From positions 1 to 33,524 of the forward strand of contig NZ_LZTB01000068.1 in assembly GCF_001665685.1 (NCBI RefSeq): a DNA stretch of 33,524 nt. The letters run 5' to 3'. A program made the translations under genes and the position numbers. The notes beneath the pieces were generated by a model, which worked only from the letters and a program-made list of their open reading frames with translations, was not told where the DNA came from and did not search any database. Within the stretch, counting starts at the first letter, position 1; every line of letters starts with the position of its first letter. This DNA is from Mycobacterium sp. 852013-50091_SCH5140682 (lineage in GTDB: Bacteria > Actinomycetota > Actinomycetes > Mycobacteriales > Mycobacteriaceae). This document shows positions 1 to 7,111 of this stretch, piece by piece.

Positions 1-231
1 CAAACCGTTGTAGGTGACCTCGGCCATCGACGGGTCGAAGAACAGGGTCAGCCACACACCGGTGATCAGCAGCACGACGAAGCTGTACATCGCGATCTCG
101 CCCAGCAGGAACGACCAGTGCATCGGGAACACCTTGTTCAGCTGACGACGTACCGAAGCGGACGGGTGGTAGCGAGAATCGATCGCGTCGGCACTGGAGC
201 CGGCGTCCGGTCGCGACCAACTGGCGGACAT
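1..231 (-). CDS. qcrB: Cytochrome bc1 complex cytochrome b subunit, QcrB-type (N-terminal part, cut by window edge)
   Basis: The 77 codons in the window begin with an ATG at 231 and run off the left edge. The translation contains RYHPSA, RRQLNKVFP, HWSFLLGEIA and LTLFFDPSM. These are hallmarks of the N-terminal cytosolic stretch and first transmembrane helix of actinobacterial QcrB, the diheme cytochrome b of the menaquinol:cytochrome c reductase that partners with the aa3 oxidase. The first roughly 20 residues differ from those I recall for the main qcrCAB copy. No qcrA is seen upstream; the gene is instead divergent from eccB4 with a 121-bp gap, so this may be a second, stand-alone qcrB paralogue. 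No strong ribosome binding site is visible ahead of the chosen ATG. The family call is firm; paralogue status is inference. Confidence 0.88.
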   Translation of the reverse strand, partial: MSASWSRPDAGSSADAIDSRYHPSASVRRQLNKVFPMHWSFLLGEIAMYSFVVLLITGVWLTLFFDPSMAEVTYNGL

Positions 232-352
232 GGCAGCCACGCTAGCCTGCTGGTGGGTTATGGCGGGGCTCCATTTTGAGGCAGATTTCGGGTACCACTT
301 TTCCTGCACGGCGGGCCGTCAGGGCCGGGTTAGAGTGATCGCCGGGGGACAC

Positions 353-676
353 ATGGCACGACGACCGGCGACCCGGCTGCAACTGGGCGGGCACCGCTTC
401 CTGATTCGGCGAACGCTACACGCCCTGGTGCGCGGCGACGCTCGGATGATCGACGATCCGCTACGCGCACAGTCGATTTCGCTGAGCACCGGCGCAGTGC
501 TGGCGGTCGTGGTCTTCGGCGTATGCGCGGCGACGGCACTGCTGCGTCCCGGTGGCGATCTCGATGAGACGCCGATTGTCATGGCCCGCGACACCGGGGC
601 GCTGTACGTGCGAATAGCCGACACCGTGTTATCTGGGGTTGGATTCGGGTGTGTATTGCTGTTCCCGCTTAGGTGA
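353..676 (+). pseudogene. eccB4: EccB4 N-terminal fragment, disrupted by the mobile element
   Basis: Residues 1-91 match the start of EccB4, the ESX-4 core membrane component: a short basic cytosolic segment (RRPATRLQLGGHRFLIRR), one transmembrane helix at about residues 47-65, and the start of the periplasmic domain ending GALYVRIADT. The ATG at 353 follows a GGGGGAC ribosome binding site. After codon 91 (625) the frame enters the inserted element and adds 16 foreign residues before the TGA at 674-676, giving a 107-residue stub. The missing remainder resumes at about 19652 with HPVLNLASAR. The stub keeps the anchor but lacks the periplasmic R1-R4 and core domains, so it should not assemble an ESX-4 pore. 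Confidence 0.93.
629..636 (-). other. Left inner end (recombinase core-type site)
   Basis: Read on the minus strand this is CCAGATAA, three bases inside the eccB4 junction. It matches CCTGATAA at the right end in 7 of 8 positions and points outward in the same way. I infer that these are the recombinase binding arms next to the crossover spacer. Confidence 0.55.
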
Positions 677-735
677 CACGGCGGGATTGAGCCCTATGCG
701 GACACACGTGAATGCTCACGTGTTCCCGGTTAGGT
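660..735 (+). repeat. Pair of 15-bp subterminal direct repeats at the left end
   Basis: TGTTCCCGCTTAGGT (660-674) recurs as TGTTCCCGGTTAGGT (721-735), with one mismatch at 61-bp spacing. Between them a perfect hairpin (ACACGTGA, ATGC loop, TCACGTGT) occupies 704-723 and abuts the second repeat. Related TGTTCCC motifs occur at the internal end copy near 7138 and, inverted, at 7170-7182. Accessory binding sites for a recombinase are the simplest reading. Confidence 0.6.
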
Positions 736-843
736 CGGTCAGCGGTTGGCTGTAAGCAGCCGATCCGGCGATCGTGGTGGCTTCCCTCCTGATGCTTGGC
801 TGTGAATCGGTCACCCCCTGCTGCGTCAACCGATCGCACGGCT

Positions 844-855
844 TAATATCTGCGT
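844..855 (+). promoter_or_regulatory. Probable -10 element of a leaderless kmtR-cdf promoter
   Basis: TAATAT at 844-849 is a near-perfect -10 hexamer. It ends six bases before the ATG at 856, which suits a leaderless mycobacterial transcript. No ribosome binding site precedes the ATG. CTGC (850-853) and GCAG (862-865) flank the start and could form part of a metalloregulator operator, but this is weak. Confidence 0.45.
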
Positions 856-1260
856 ATGAATGCAGGTAATGCAGACGGTCCGGCCGTGTTGGCCGACGAT
901 CAGGTGCGGTTGGTGGTGGAGGTGTTCCGAATGTTGGCCGATCCCACCCGGATTCAGGTGTTGTGGGCGCTGAGCGCCTCGGAGTTGTCGGTCAACGAGC
1001 TGGCCGAGCAGGTGGGCAAGCCCGCGCCGTCGGTGTCACAACATCTGGCGAAGCTGCGGATGGCGCGGCTGGTGCGGCCCCGCCGATCGGGGACCACGAT
1101 CTTCTACAGCCTGGAAAACGAGCATGTCCGCCAGCTGGTGGTCGACGCCGTGCAGAACGCGGAGCACGCCGGCCCGGGCGTGCCCGCCCATCATCGCGAC
1201 GATGCCGGGATCCAGGTCATGGATGCCGAGCGCCCGGTGCGGAAGGTGCGTGCGCGATGA
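856..1260 (+). CDS. kmtR: ArsR/SmtB-family metal sensor, KmtR-like
   Basis: This is a 134-residue winged-helix repressor. The recognition region is ELAEQVGKPAPSVSQHLAKL (about residues 48-67), followed by a GTTIFYSLEN wing. Its C-terminal half keeps the KmtR signature LENEHVRQLV...NAEHAGPG...HH. H90, E103, H104, H112 and H113 line up with the His/Glu ligands reported for the M. tuberculosis Ni(II)/Co(II) sensor KmtR. KmtR derepresses a CDF exporter gene when metal binds, and here the next gene is a CDF exporter overlapping it by ATGA, so the regulator and its target form one transcription unit. The ATG at 856 gives the usual family length and sits just after a -10 element. It is probably an extra, mobile copy beside a chromosomal KmtR, which cannot be seen in this window. 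Confidence 0.9.
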   Translation: MNAGNADGPAVLADDQVRLVVEVFRMLADPTRIQVLWALSASELSVNELAEQVGKPAPSVSQHLAKLRMARLVRPRRSGTTIFYSLENEHVRQLVVDAVQNAEHAGPGVPAHHRDDAGIQVMDAERPVRKVRAR

Positions 1261-2423
1261 CCGACCACCACAACCACGACTCCCACGATCATGGTGCGGA
1301 ACGCGAAACCATCGGCGCGGCAGTAACTTCAGGTCACGATGATCATGCTCACGGTGCCGGGCACTCCCATGGGAGCGGCCATTCCCACGATCATGGGCAC
1401 GGTCATGATCACGAGCACGCCACCGGGGTGTGGGGTGTGGTGAAAAGCATTTTCGCACCGCACTCCCATGACGCCGCCGACAGTGTCGATAGTGCGTTGG
1501 AGTCCAGTGCGGCCGGGATCCGCGCGGTGAAGATCAGTCTGCTGGTGCTGGGGATCACCGCGCTGGTGCAGGTGGCGATCGTGGTGGTGTCGGGGTCGGT
1601 GGCCCTGGCTGCCGACACGATCCACAATTTCTCCGATGCGTTGACCGCGGTGCCGTTGTGGATCGCGTTCGCCCTGGGTGCCCGGCCGGCGTCCCGGCGG
1701 TTCACCTACGGGTATGGCCGGGTGGAGGATCTGGCAGGGGTGTTCGTGGTCGCGATGATCACCCTGTCGGCGATCGTGGCCGGCTACGAGGCCATCGACC
1801 GGTTGATCCACCCCCACGTCATCGAACACGTCGGCTGGGTCGCCCTGGCTGGTCTGGTCGGGTTCATCGGCAACGAATGGGTGGCGATTTACCGGATCCG
1901 GGTTGGCCGGCGGATCGGGTCGGCAGCTCTGGTCGCTGATGGGATCCATGCCCGCACCGACGGGTTCACCTCGCTGGCGGTGTTGATCGGCGCCGCTGGT
2001 GTGGCTCTGGGCTTTCCGCTGGCCGACCCGATCATCGGCCTGGTGATCACCGTTGCGATTCTGGCGGTGCTGCGCAGCGCGGTCCGTGATGTGTTCATCC
2101 GGCTGCTCGACGGGGTCGACCCGGCCGTGGTGGACAGCGCCGAGCGGGTGCTGGCCGCCCAGCCCGGGGTGCGGGCGGTGCATAGCGTGCGGATGCGCTG
2201 GCTGGGCCACCGCCTGCACGCCGACGCCGAACTCGACGTCGATCCCGGGCTCAGCTTGGCCCAAGCGCACCGGATCGCTCACGACGCCGAACACGAACTG
2301 ATTCACGCGGTGCCCAAGCTCACCACCGCGCTGATTCACGCCTATCCGGCCGACGACCCGCAGAGCAACCCGGCCGCCGTGCACCGCGCCCATGCTGAAG
2401 CCCCGCATGAGCACGCCCATTAG
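1257..2423 (+). CDS. Cation diffusion facilitator (CDF) metal efflux transporter
   Basis: This 388-residue exporter of divalent metal (by context Ni/Co, possibly Zn) works by proton antiport at the cytoplasmic membrane. The N-terminal 55 residues are very His/Asp-rich (repeated GHSH, DHGH), and the C-terminus ends HEHAH. The six-helix core carries both CDF metal-site motifs: AADTIHNFSD in TM2 (D120, H123, D127) and ADGIHARTD in TM5 (D228, H231, D235). A cytosolic dimerisation domain follows (PGVRAVHSVRMRWLGHRLHADAELDVDP). The ATG at 1257 overlaps the kmtR stop codon, implying translational coupling. It resembles Rv2025c, the KmtR-controlled CDF of M. tuberculosis. Metal preference is inferred from the regulator rather than from the residues. 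Confidence 0.92.
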   Translation: MTDHHNHDSHDHGAERETIGAAVTSGHDDHAHGAGHSHGSGHSHDHGHGHDHEHATGVWGVVKSIFAPHSHDAADSVDSALESSAAGIRAVKISLLVLGITALVQVAIVVVSGSVALAADTIHNFSDALTAVPLWIAFALGARPASRRFTYGYGRVEDLAGVFVVAMITLSAIVAGYEAIDRLIHPHVIEHVGWVALAGLVGFIGNEWVAIYRIRVGRRIGSAALVADGIHARTDGFTSLAVLIGAAGVALGFPLADPIIGLVITVAILAVLRSAVRDVFIRLLDGVDPAVVDSAERVLAAQPGVRAVHSVRMRWLGHRLHADAELDVDPGLSLAQAHRIAHDAEHELIHAVPKLTTALIHAYPADDPQSNPAAVHRAHAEAPHEHAH

Positions 2424-2462
2424 CTCGCGTTAACCCGTTGTGGTGCAACGATAACGGCGACC

Positions 2463-2597
2463 GTGTCTACCTTTCTGATCGCGTCGGAGCTGCCTGGTTA
2501 TACCGGTGGGCAGGCGGTGAGGGGCACCGCCATCCTGCTGGGCGTGTGCCTGTTCCTCGGGATCACGCTGGCGGTGGCGTGGTGGCGGCGCCGCTGA
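2463..2597 (+). CDS. Small single-span membrane protein (44 aa), hypothetical
   Basis: A GTG at 2463 opens a 44-codon frame ending with TGA at 2595-2597. The product has a polar N-terminus, one strong hydrophobic segment (about residues 23-39, GTAILLGVCLFLGITLAVA) and a basic end WWRRR, giving an N-out/C-in positive-inside pattern. It lies 39 bp after the CDF stop and ends one base before the convergent DUF1259 gene stop, so it fits the gap exactly. No Shine-Dalgarno sequence is seen. GTTG-TGGTG-CAAC lies just upstream. I do not recognise a family; a small accessory of the efflux system is one possibility. Confidence 0.45.
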   Translation: MSTFLIASELPGYTGGQAVRGTAILLGVCLFLGITLAVAWWRRR

Positions 2598-2598
2598 C

Positions 2599-3636
2599 CT
2601 ATTTCGGGGCGGGTGCGAGGTGGGTGGCGTCCAGGGCGGGGCGCAGCGCGGTCGCGAGGGTGGCGGCGTCGTCGACGGCCCAGTAGTGCAGGAAGAACAG
2701 CCGGGGTTGCTCGGTGAGCATGTGGTTGTGCAGTTCGACGATGGCGATGTGCCCGGCGCGCAGGGCGGTGATGACGGGCTGTATCTCGGGGTCGGTGAGC
2801 GCGAAATCGCCGTTGATGGCTGCTTTCCCGCCGCCGAAGGGTTGGAAGGTGATGGCGGTGGTGACCCCGGTGCCGGGCGGCAGCACATGTCCTTCATCGG
2901 TGATGGTGTCGGCGCGGGCAAAGGTGAACTTGTAGAGCCCGCCGTCGGCGGTGCCGGTGCGGCCCAACGCCGCATCGATCGCCGCGGTGTTCAGATCCAG
3001 TGCCGGGGCCGGTGCAGGTGCCGGTGCGGTGGCAGGGGGCGGTGTCGGGCCTGGGATGGCGGTGGTGGCCAGGACGTCACGCAGTCCGGTGGCCAGGGTG
3101 GCCGGGTCGCCCATGGCCTGGATGTGGGTCCACCAGACTGGCGGGGTCTGGGCGAGCTGGTGCTTGTGCAGGGCGGTCTGGGCGATGCCGTGGGAGTGCA
3201 GGGCGTCGGTGACCTTGGACAGTTCGTCTTCGGTGACGACCAGATCCCCCATCACCATGGTGGTGTCGGGGTAGCGGACGAACGCCGCATACCCGCCCAG
3301 CGACAATCCCGGCGCGATATCGACTCCGCCGGTCTGCACGTGTAGATCCGTGCGCGTCAACGGGATCCGATAGACCGTGTTGTGGTCACTGAGCTTGCCG
3401 GTGCGGCCCAGCACATCGGCGACAGGTTTCCAGTCCGCATCCCCTTGCGCAGCCACCGGCGCCACCGTCGCCGGAACCGCGGTCGTCGAGGTGACCGCCG
3501 GTGACGCCGCGCCCGAGGTGCCGGCCGGGTTGGATACCGGCGTCGATGACGTTGAGCAGGCCGCTAACGGGACGGTGAGCAGGGTGGCGGTCGCCAGGGC
3601 GGCCGCGGTGGTCAGGGGTCGGCGGGTGGTGGACAT
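2599..3636 (-). CDS. LppY/LpqO-type lipoprotein with two DUF1259 domains (ChrL-like)
   Basis: This is a 345-residue exported lipoprotein. A signal peptide with lipobox LTVPLAAC puts the lipidated Cys near residue 27. A Thr/Ala/Pro linker leads to a first DUF1259 domain (DVLGRTGKLSDHNTVYRIPLTRTDLHV...ALHKHQL...WWTHIQAMG). A Pro/Ala hinge then leads to a second (AALGRTGTADGGLYKFTFARAD...ELHNHMLTEQPRLFFLHYWAVDD). From memory, a homologue (ChrL, LppY/LpqO family) belongs to the chromate cluster of Arthrobacter sp. FB24, which fits this position next to chrB and chrA. It is transcribed with the upstream beta-propeller lipoprotein (22-bp gap) from the promoter holding the 16-bp operator. Its biochemical role is unknown; the conserved HKH and HNH motifs suggest extracytoplasmic metal binding. 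Confidence 0.85.
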   Translation of the reverse strand: MSTTRRPLTTAAALATATLLTVPLAACSTSSTPVSNPAGTSGAASPAVTSTTAVPATVAPVAAQGDADWKPVADVLGRTGKLSDHNTVYRIPLTRTDLHVQTGGVDIAPGLSLGGYAAFVRYPDTTMVMGDLVVTEDELSKVTDALHSHGIAQTALHKHQLAQTPPVWWTHIQAMGDPATLATGLRDVLATTAIPGPTPPPATAPAPAPAPALDLNTAAIDAALGRTGTADGGLYKFTFARADTITDEGHVLPPGTGVTTAITFQPFGGGKAAINGDFALTDPEIQPVITALRAGHIAIVELHNHMLTEQPRLFFLHYWAVDDAATLATALRPALDATHLAPAPK

Positions 3637-3658
3637 GACGGACACCTTCGGATCGGAT

Positions 3659-4663
3659 CTAGTTGGTGGGGGCGTATTCCCAGAGCTGCGGGGTGCCGGC
3701 GGCATCGGCGATGGGCAGGAAGCTGTGCCCGGTGCCGGGATCCAGGGCCAGGGTGTGCGCGGCCTCGGCGACGTGTTCGGAGCCGCGGCTGGTGAGGTGG
3801 CCGTGGTCGTTCTCGGCGATGCTGACCCAGCCGCTTTCGGCGGCGACGTAGACCCGGCGCCGGGCGGGGTCGTAAGCCAACACATCGGGGGCGTCACCGA
3901 CCTGTTGGTGGTCCACCACGGTGCGGTGGGCGAGGTCGACGGTGGCCAGGGTGGCGTTGCCTTCACACCCGACGAACATCACCTGGCTGGCGGGGTCGAG
4001 CACCTGGCCGTGCGGCCCGTCGCAGCCCGGGGTGGCGATCCGGTCGGTCACCACATGGGTGGCGGGATCGATGACGGCGAGGTCGCCGCGGCCCTGCACG
4101 GCCACCACCATCTTGCCGATGACCGGGTCGTAGACGACATTGCCGACATCCCCACTGAGCGGCACCGTCGCCACCACCGCCCCGGTGATGGTGTCGATGA
4201 CGGTTTCGGTGCCGGCGTTCTCGTTGGTGGTCCAGATGGTGTGCCGTACCGGGTCGTAGGCCAGGCCGTCGGGATAGGCGTCGGTGGGCGCGGTGAACAC
4301 CACCGCCCCGGTCTCCTCATCGAGAGCGACCAGCTCGTTGCGGCCGGTCGCGGTGGCATACACCCGTTTCTGGTCGGGCACCACGATCACCCCGTGGATA
4401 TCGGGCAGATCCTCGATGGTGCGGACCACCTGGTGATGGGCGATGTCGACCTCGATGAGTTGCCCAGCACCCATGTGCGCCACGAACAACCGGCCGCGAC
4501 TGGCGTCGAGAGTGGTGTAGTCGAACCGGCCGGTGCCGCCGGTCAGGTCCAGGGTGGAGACCTGCTGCCAGGGCAAGTCGCGTGGTCCGGGTGGATCAGT
4601 GGCGCACCCGGCGCCCACCAGGGCGGCTGTTGCGAGCAGCCCGGCGAGCGCTGTCCGGTGCAT
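3659..4663 (-). CDS. YncE-like beta-propeller lipoprotein
   Basis: The product has about 334 residues. A signal peptide ending LVGAGCATDPPG has a lipobox Cys near residue 20 and predicts an outer-leaflet lipoprotein. The mature part is a chain of repeats of the YncE/YVTN seven-bladed propeller type (RGRLFVAHMGAGQLIEVDI, KRVYATATGRNELVALD, HTIWTTNENAGTETVID, KMVVAVQGRGDLAVID and so on). The family binds ligands or partner proteins outside the membrane and has no fixed enzymatic role. The ATG at 4663 is preferred; two in-frame GTG codons sit directly before it (4666, 4669). It is the first gene of a two-gene unit with the DUF1259 lipoprotein and is divergent from chrB. The shared operator at 4684-4699 suggests co-regulation with chromate resistance. 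Confidence 0.82.
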   Translation of the reverse strand: MHRTALAGLLATAALVGAGCATDPPGPRDLPWQQVSTLDLTGGTGRFDYTTLDASRGRLFVAHMGAGQLIEVDIAHHQVVRTIEDLPDIHGVIVVPDQKRVYATATGRNELVALDEETGAVVFTAPTDAYPDGLAYDPVRHTIWTTNENAGTETVIDTITGAVVATVPLSGDVGNVVYDPVIGKMVVAVQGRGDLAVIDPATHVVTDRIATPGCDGPHGQVLDPASQVMFVGCEGNATLATVDLAHRTVVDHQQVGDAPDVLAYDPARRRVYVAAESGWVSIAENDHGHLTSRGSEHVAEAAHTLALDPGTGHSFLPIADAAGTPQLWEYAPTN

Positions 4664-4683
4664 CACCACACCCCAATGCGTGA

Positions 4684-4699
4684 TGTAACCACGGTTGCA
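4684..4699 (+). promoter_or_regulatory. 16-bp operator-like palindrome between the lipoprotein pair and chrB
   Basis: TGTAACCACGGTTGCA is an imperfect palindrome (7-bp arms, one mismatch). The identical 16-mer occurs on the opposite strand at 5783-5798 before chrA. It lies between the divergent starts at 4663 and 4766, so one bound protein could control both units. Confidence 0.72.
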
Positions 4700-4765
4700 A
4701 CACTACGCTGGAGGCTGTGGGTCGCAACAGGCCGCGATCATCACGGCGGCGGCGAAGGATGGGTG

Positions 4766-5287
4766 GTGGGCGTGACCTCGTCAACAGCTGGGCAGCCGGG
4801 GCAGTGGGTGATGCTGTCCTACCGGATGCCGCGGGAACCGTCCACGCCCCGGATCACGGTGTGGCGCAAGCTCAAACGCCTCGGGGTCGGCCAGCTCGGC
4901 GACGGCGTGGTGGCCTTGCCGGCCGATGCCCGCACCCGCGAACAACTGGAATGGATCGCCGAAGAGATCCTCGAGGCCGGCGGCACCGGGTCAATCTGGC
5001 TGGCCCGACCCGCGACCCTGGCTGCCGAGCGGGAGCTGGCGTCGATGATGGCCGCGGCCCGGGCCGCCGAGTACACCGCCCTCGCCGCCGAGGCGACCGC
5101 GGCGCTGGCCGGGGATCCGCAGTCGGTGGCGCGGCGGTTGCGGGCCGAGTTGCGCCGTATCACCCGCCGCGACTACTTCCCCCCACCGGAACGCGATCGC
5201 GCTGTCGCTGCCATCGAGGCGCTGGCCCGCGCCGGTGCCACGGTCACCGAAGCCCCGACCGGGCCCGCCAGGAGGAGGCGGTCGTGA
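4766..5287 (+). CDS. chrB: ChrB N-terminal-domain protein (chromate-responsive regulator half)
   Basis: This product of about 173 residues matches the N-terminal half of ChrB: WVMLSYRMPREPSTPRITVWRKLKRLGVGQLGDGVVALPADARTREQLEWIAEEILEAGG, a winged-helix-like region. A helical, Ala/Arg-rich part follows and ends RRDYFPPPERDRA. ChrB controls the chromate exporter gene chrA in proteobacteria. Here ChrB is split into two genes, as in other actinobacteria. The start is a choice among GTG codons at 4763, 4766 and 4772; 4766 gives the best spacing from GAAGGA (4754-4759). Its TGA overlaps the GTG of the next gene by four bases (GTGA). The protein is the best candidate to bind the 16-bp palindromes, though this is inference. 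Confidence 0.85.
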   Translation: MGVTSSTAGQPGQWVMLSYRMPREPSTPRITVWRKLKRLGVGQLGDGVVALPADARTREQLEWIAEEILEAGGTGSIWLARPATLAAERELASMMAAARAAEYTALAAEATAALAGDPQSVARRLRAELRRITRRDYFPPPERDRAVAAIEALARAGATVTEAPTGPARRRRS

Positions 5288-5715
5288 AGTGGGCCACCCG
5301 CGCCGGGATTCACATCGACCGCGCCGCCTGTGCGTGGTTGATCCGCCGTCACATCGATCCCGATGCCGAATTCGTGTTCCTGTCCGACCCGTCCGAATTG
5401 CCCAGTGATGCCACCGGTTTCGACATGCGCGCTGTCGAGTTGTCCCATCATGGCGGGGACTGCAGTTTCGAAACCATCCTGCGTCGCTACGACTTGGGCG
5501 ACCCGGTGCTGTGGAAACTGGCCGAGATCATCCACGAGGCCGACATCGATGACGAACGCTTCTACGCCCCCGAAGCCCCCGGCCTGGATACCGTGTTGCG
5601 CGGCCTGTCGATGATCGCCGACGACACCACCATCCTGCAGATCAGCGGCCCCGTGTTCGACGGCCTGTACGAGTTCTTCCGCCGCGCCACCCTGCTCGGC
5701 CACGAACCCGCCTAA
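5284..5715 (+). CDS. chrB: ChrB C-terminal-domain protein
   Basis: This 143-residue product corresponds to the C-terminal ChrB domain (KWATRAGIHIDRAACAWLIRRHIDP near the start, then FDMRAVELSHHGGDCSFETIL and EIIHEADIDDERF). Conserved His, Asp, Glu and Cys residues suggest metal or oxyanion sensing. The GTG at 5284 overlaps the stop codon of the ChrB N-domain gene, so the two halves are translationally coupled and probably act together. ChrA follows 91 bp later from its own promoter. The domain assignment is firm. Whether this part senses chromate or acts in detoxification is not shown by the sequence. Confidence 0.85.
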   Translation: MKWATRAGIHIDRAACAWLIRRHIDPDAEFVFLSDPSELPSDATGFDMRAVELSHHGGDCSFETILRRYDLGDPVLWKLAEIIHEADIDDERFYAPEAPGLDTVLRGLSMIADDTTILQISGPVFDGLYEFFRRATLLGHEPA

Positions 5716-5782
5716 ACGCCATGCCCCGCTGCCCTGCGGCGCGAGGCCGGAGGGATCTGCCGGCCCCACCGGGCACGTCGGG

Positions 5783-5800
5783 TGCAACCGTGGTTACATT
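5783..5800 (+). promoter_or_regulatory. chrA operator and overlapping leaderless -10
   Basis: TGCAACCGTGGTTACA (5783-5798) is the exact reverse complement of the sequence at 4684-4699. TACATT at 5795-5800 overlaps it and could be the -10 element of a leaderless transcript starting at the ATG at 5807. A protein bound here would block polymerase, which fits repression relieved by chromate. Confidence 0.7.
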
Positions 5801-5806
5801 TCTGTC

Positions 5807-7066
5807 ATGGGTGGTATTGATCGTGTCGACAACGGCGCCGGCAGTGACCGGGCCGCTGACCAACCGGTATCACCGCCACCGTTCGGGCGGCTACTCGGGT
5901 ATTTCCTGAAGCTGGGCGCGGTCGGGTTCGGCGGGCCGATCGCCACCGTCGGCTATATGCAGCGCGATCTTGTCGAGCAGCGTCGCTGGATGGGCCGCCA
6001 GGACTTCCTCGACGGGGTCGCGTTGGGCCAGACCATGCCCGGTCCGTTGGCCGCCCAGGTGGCCATGTGGGTGGGCTATCTGCGCCACGGCGCGGCCGGG
6101 GCCGCTGCGGTCGCGGCGGCGTTCGTCGCCCCGGCGTTAGCGATCGTGGTGGCCACCGGCGCCCTGTATCGGCACTACGCGGCCACCGGCATCGTGCAGG
6201 GGTTGTTCTACGGCATCGCCCCGGCGGTGATGGCGATCATCACCCTGGCCGGGATCAAACTGATCCGGCTGACCGACGGCAGAGACTGGCGGCTGTGGGT
6301 GATCAGCACCGCGGTGTTCACCCTGACCGCGTTCACCGGGTCCGAACCCGTCCTGGTCATCCTCGGCGCCGGGCTGCTCATGATCATTCTCGATGCCCGC
6401 CCTCGGCTGCGCTGGCCACCATGGCGTCACCGCTCCCGCAGCGACGAACACGGCGGCGATGACGGCCACGACGATGGACCCGACAGTCCGCCGACCGAAA
6501 ACCGTTCGGCGGCACCGCTCATCGTCGCGGTCGGTGGTGTGGGCGCGGGCAGCACCTTGACCTCACTGGGCTTGTTTTTCCTCAAGACGGGGGCCATCGT
6601 GTTCGGCTCGGGGCTGGCGATCGTGCCGTTCATGCGGGCCGGGGTGGTCGACCAACATCACTGGCTGACCAACGACCAATTCCTCGACGCGGTCGCCATG
6701 GGGCTGATCACCCCGGGTCCGGTGGTCATCAGCGCCGGGTTCATCGGCTACCTGGTCGCCGGGTTCCCGGGCGCTGTGGTGTCCAGCCTGGCCATCTTCA
6801 CCCCCATCTACCTCGGCGTCGTCGTCCCCGGGCGGTGGTTCCTGCGGCATCGCACCAACCCGCAACTACGCGCGTTCGTCACCGGCGCCACCGCCGCCGC
6901 GGCCGGCGCCCTGTGTGGGGCGGTCGTGGTGCTGACCCGCCAAGCCGTCACCGACTTGCCCACCGCCGCCATCGCATTGGTCACCCTGGCGGTGCTGTGG
7001 CGGTTCAGCATCAAAGAGCCCTACATCGTCGTCGCGGCCGGGGCGCTGGGGCTGCTGCTGCACTGA
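5807..7066 (+). CDS. chrA: Chromate efflux transporter ChrA (CHR family, long form)
   Basis: This 419-residue inner-membrane transporter expels chromate driven by the membrane potential. It has two homologous CHR domains. The first starts YFLKLGAVGFGGPIATVGYM and includes QDFLDGVALGQTMPGPLA. The second starts FFLKTGAIVFGSGLAIVPFM and includes QFLDAVAMGLITPGPVVI. A hydrophilic linker rich in His and Asp (about residues 205-235) joins them, the usual long-form layout, and the length is normal. The ATG at 5807 lies six bases after a possible -10 that overlaps the operator. The gene is last in the chromate group and ends 45 bp before the internal copy of the transposon left end. Confidence 0.95.
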   Translation: MGGIDRVDNGAGSDRAADQPVSPPPFGRLLGYFLKLGAVGFGGPIATVGYMQRDLVEQRRWMGRQDFLDGVALGQTMPGPLAAQVAMWVGYLRHGAAGAAAVAAAFVAPALAIVVATGALYRHYAATGIVQGLFYGIAPAVMAIITLAGIKLIRLTDGRDWRLWVISTAVFTLTAFTGSEPVLVILGAGLLMIILDARPRLRWPPWRHRSRSDEHGGDDGHDDGPDSPPTENRSAAPLIVAVGGVGAGSTLTSLGLFFLKTGAIVFGSGLAIVPFMRAGVVDQHHWLTNDQFLDAVAMGLITPGPVVISAGFIGYLVAGFPGAVVSSLAIFTPIYLGVVVPGRWFLRHRTNPQLRAFVTGATAAAAGALCGAVVVLTRQAVTDLPTAAIALVTLAVLWRFSIKEPYIVVAAGALGLLLH

Positions 7067-7111
7067 GTGCCATGCCCTTCGTGCCGTGATCCTCTTGGGC
7101 GGCGAGTCATT

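Noticed and set aside
1329..2420. 363-codon minus-strand frame opposite the CDF gene
   Set aside because: Antisense of a gene with both CDF metal-site motifs; the His/Asp-rich translation simply reflects the other strand.
3377..4765. Upstream plus-strand extension of the ChrB frame across both lipoprotein genes
   Set aside because: It is antisense to two convincing lipoprotein genes. The ChrB homology begins only at about 4790, after a ribosome binding site at 4754.
4717..5283. Open frame joining 4717 to the ChrB C-terminal gene as a single 332-codon protein
   Set aside because: Residues before the GTG at 5284 are Arg-rich and out of frame with the true ChrB N-domain; it is a shadow of that gene.
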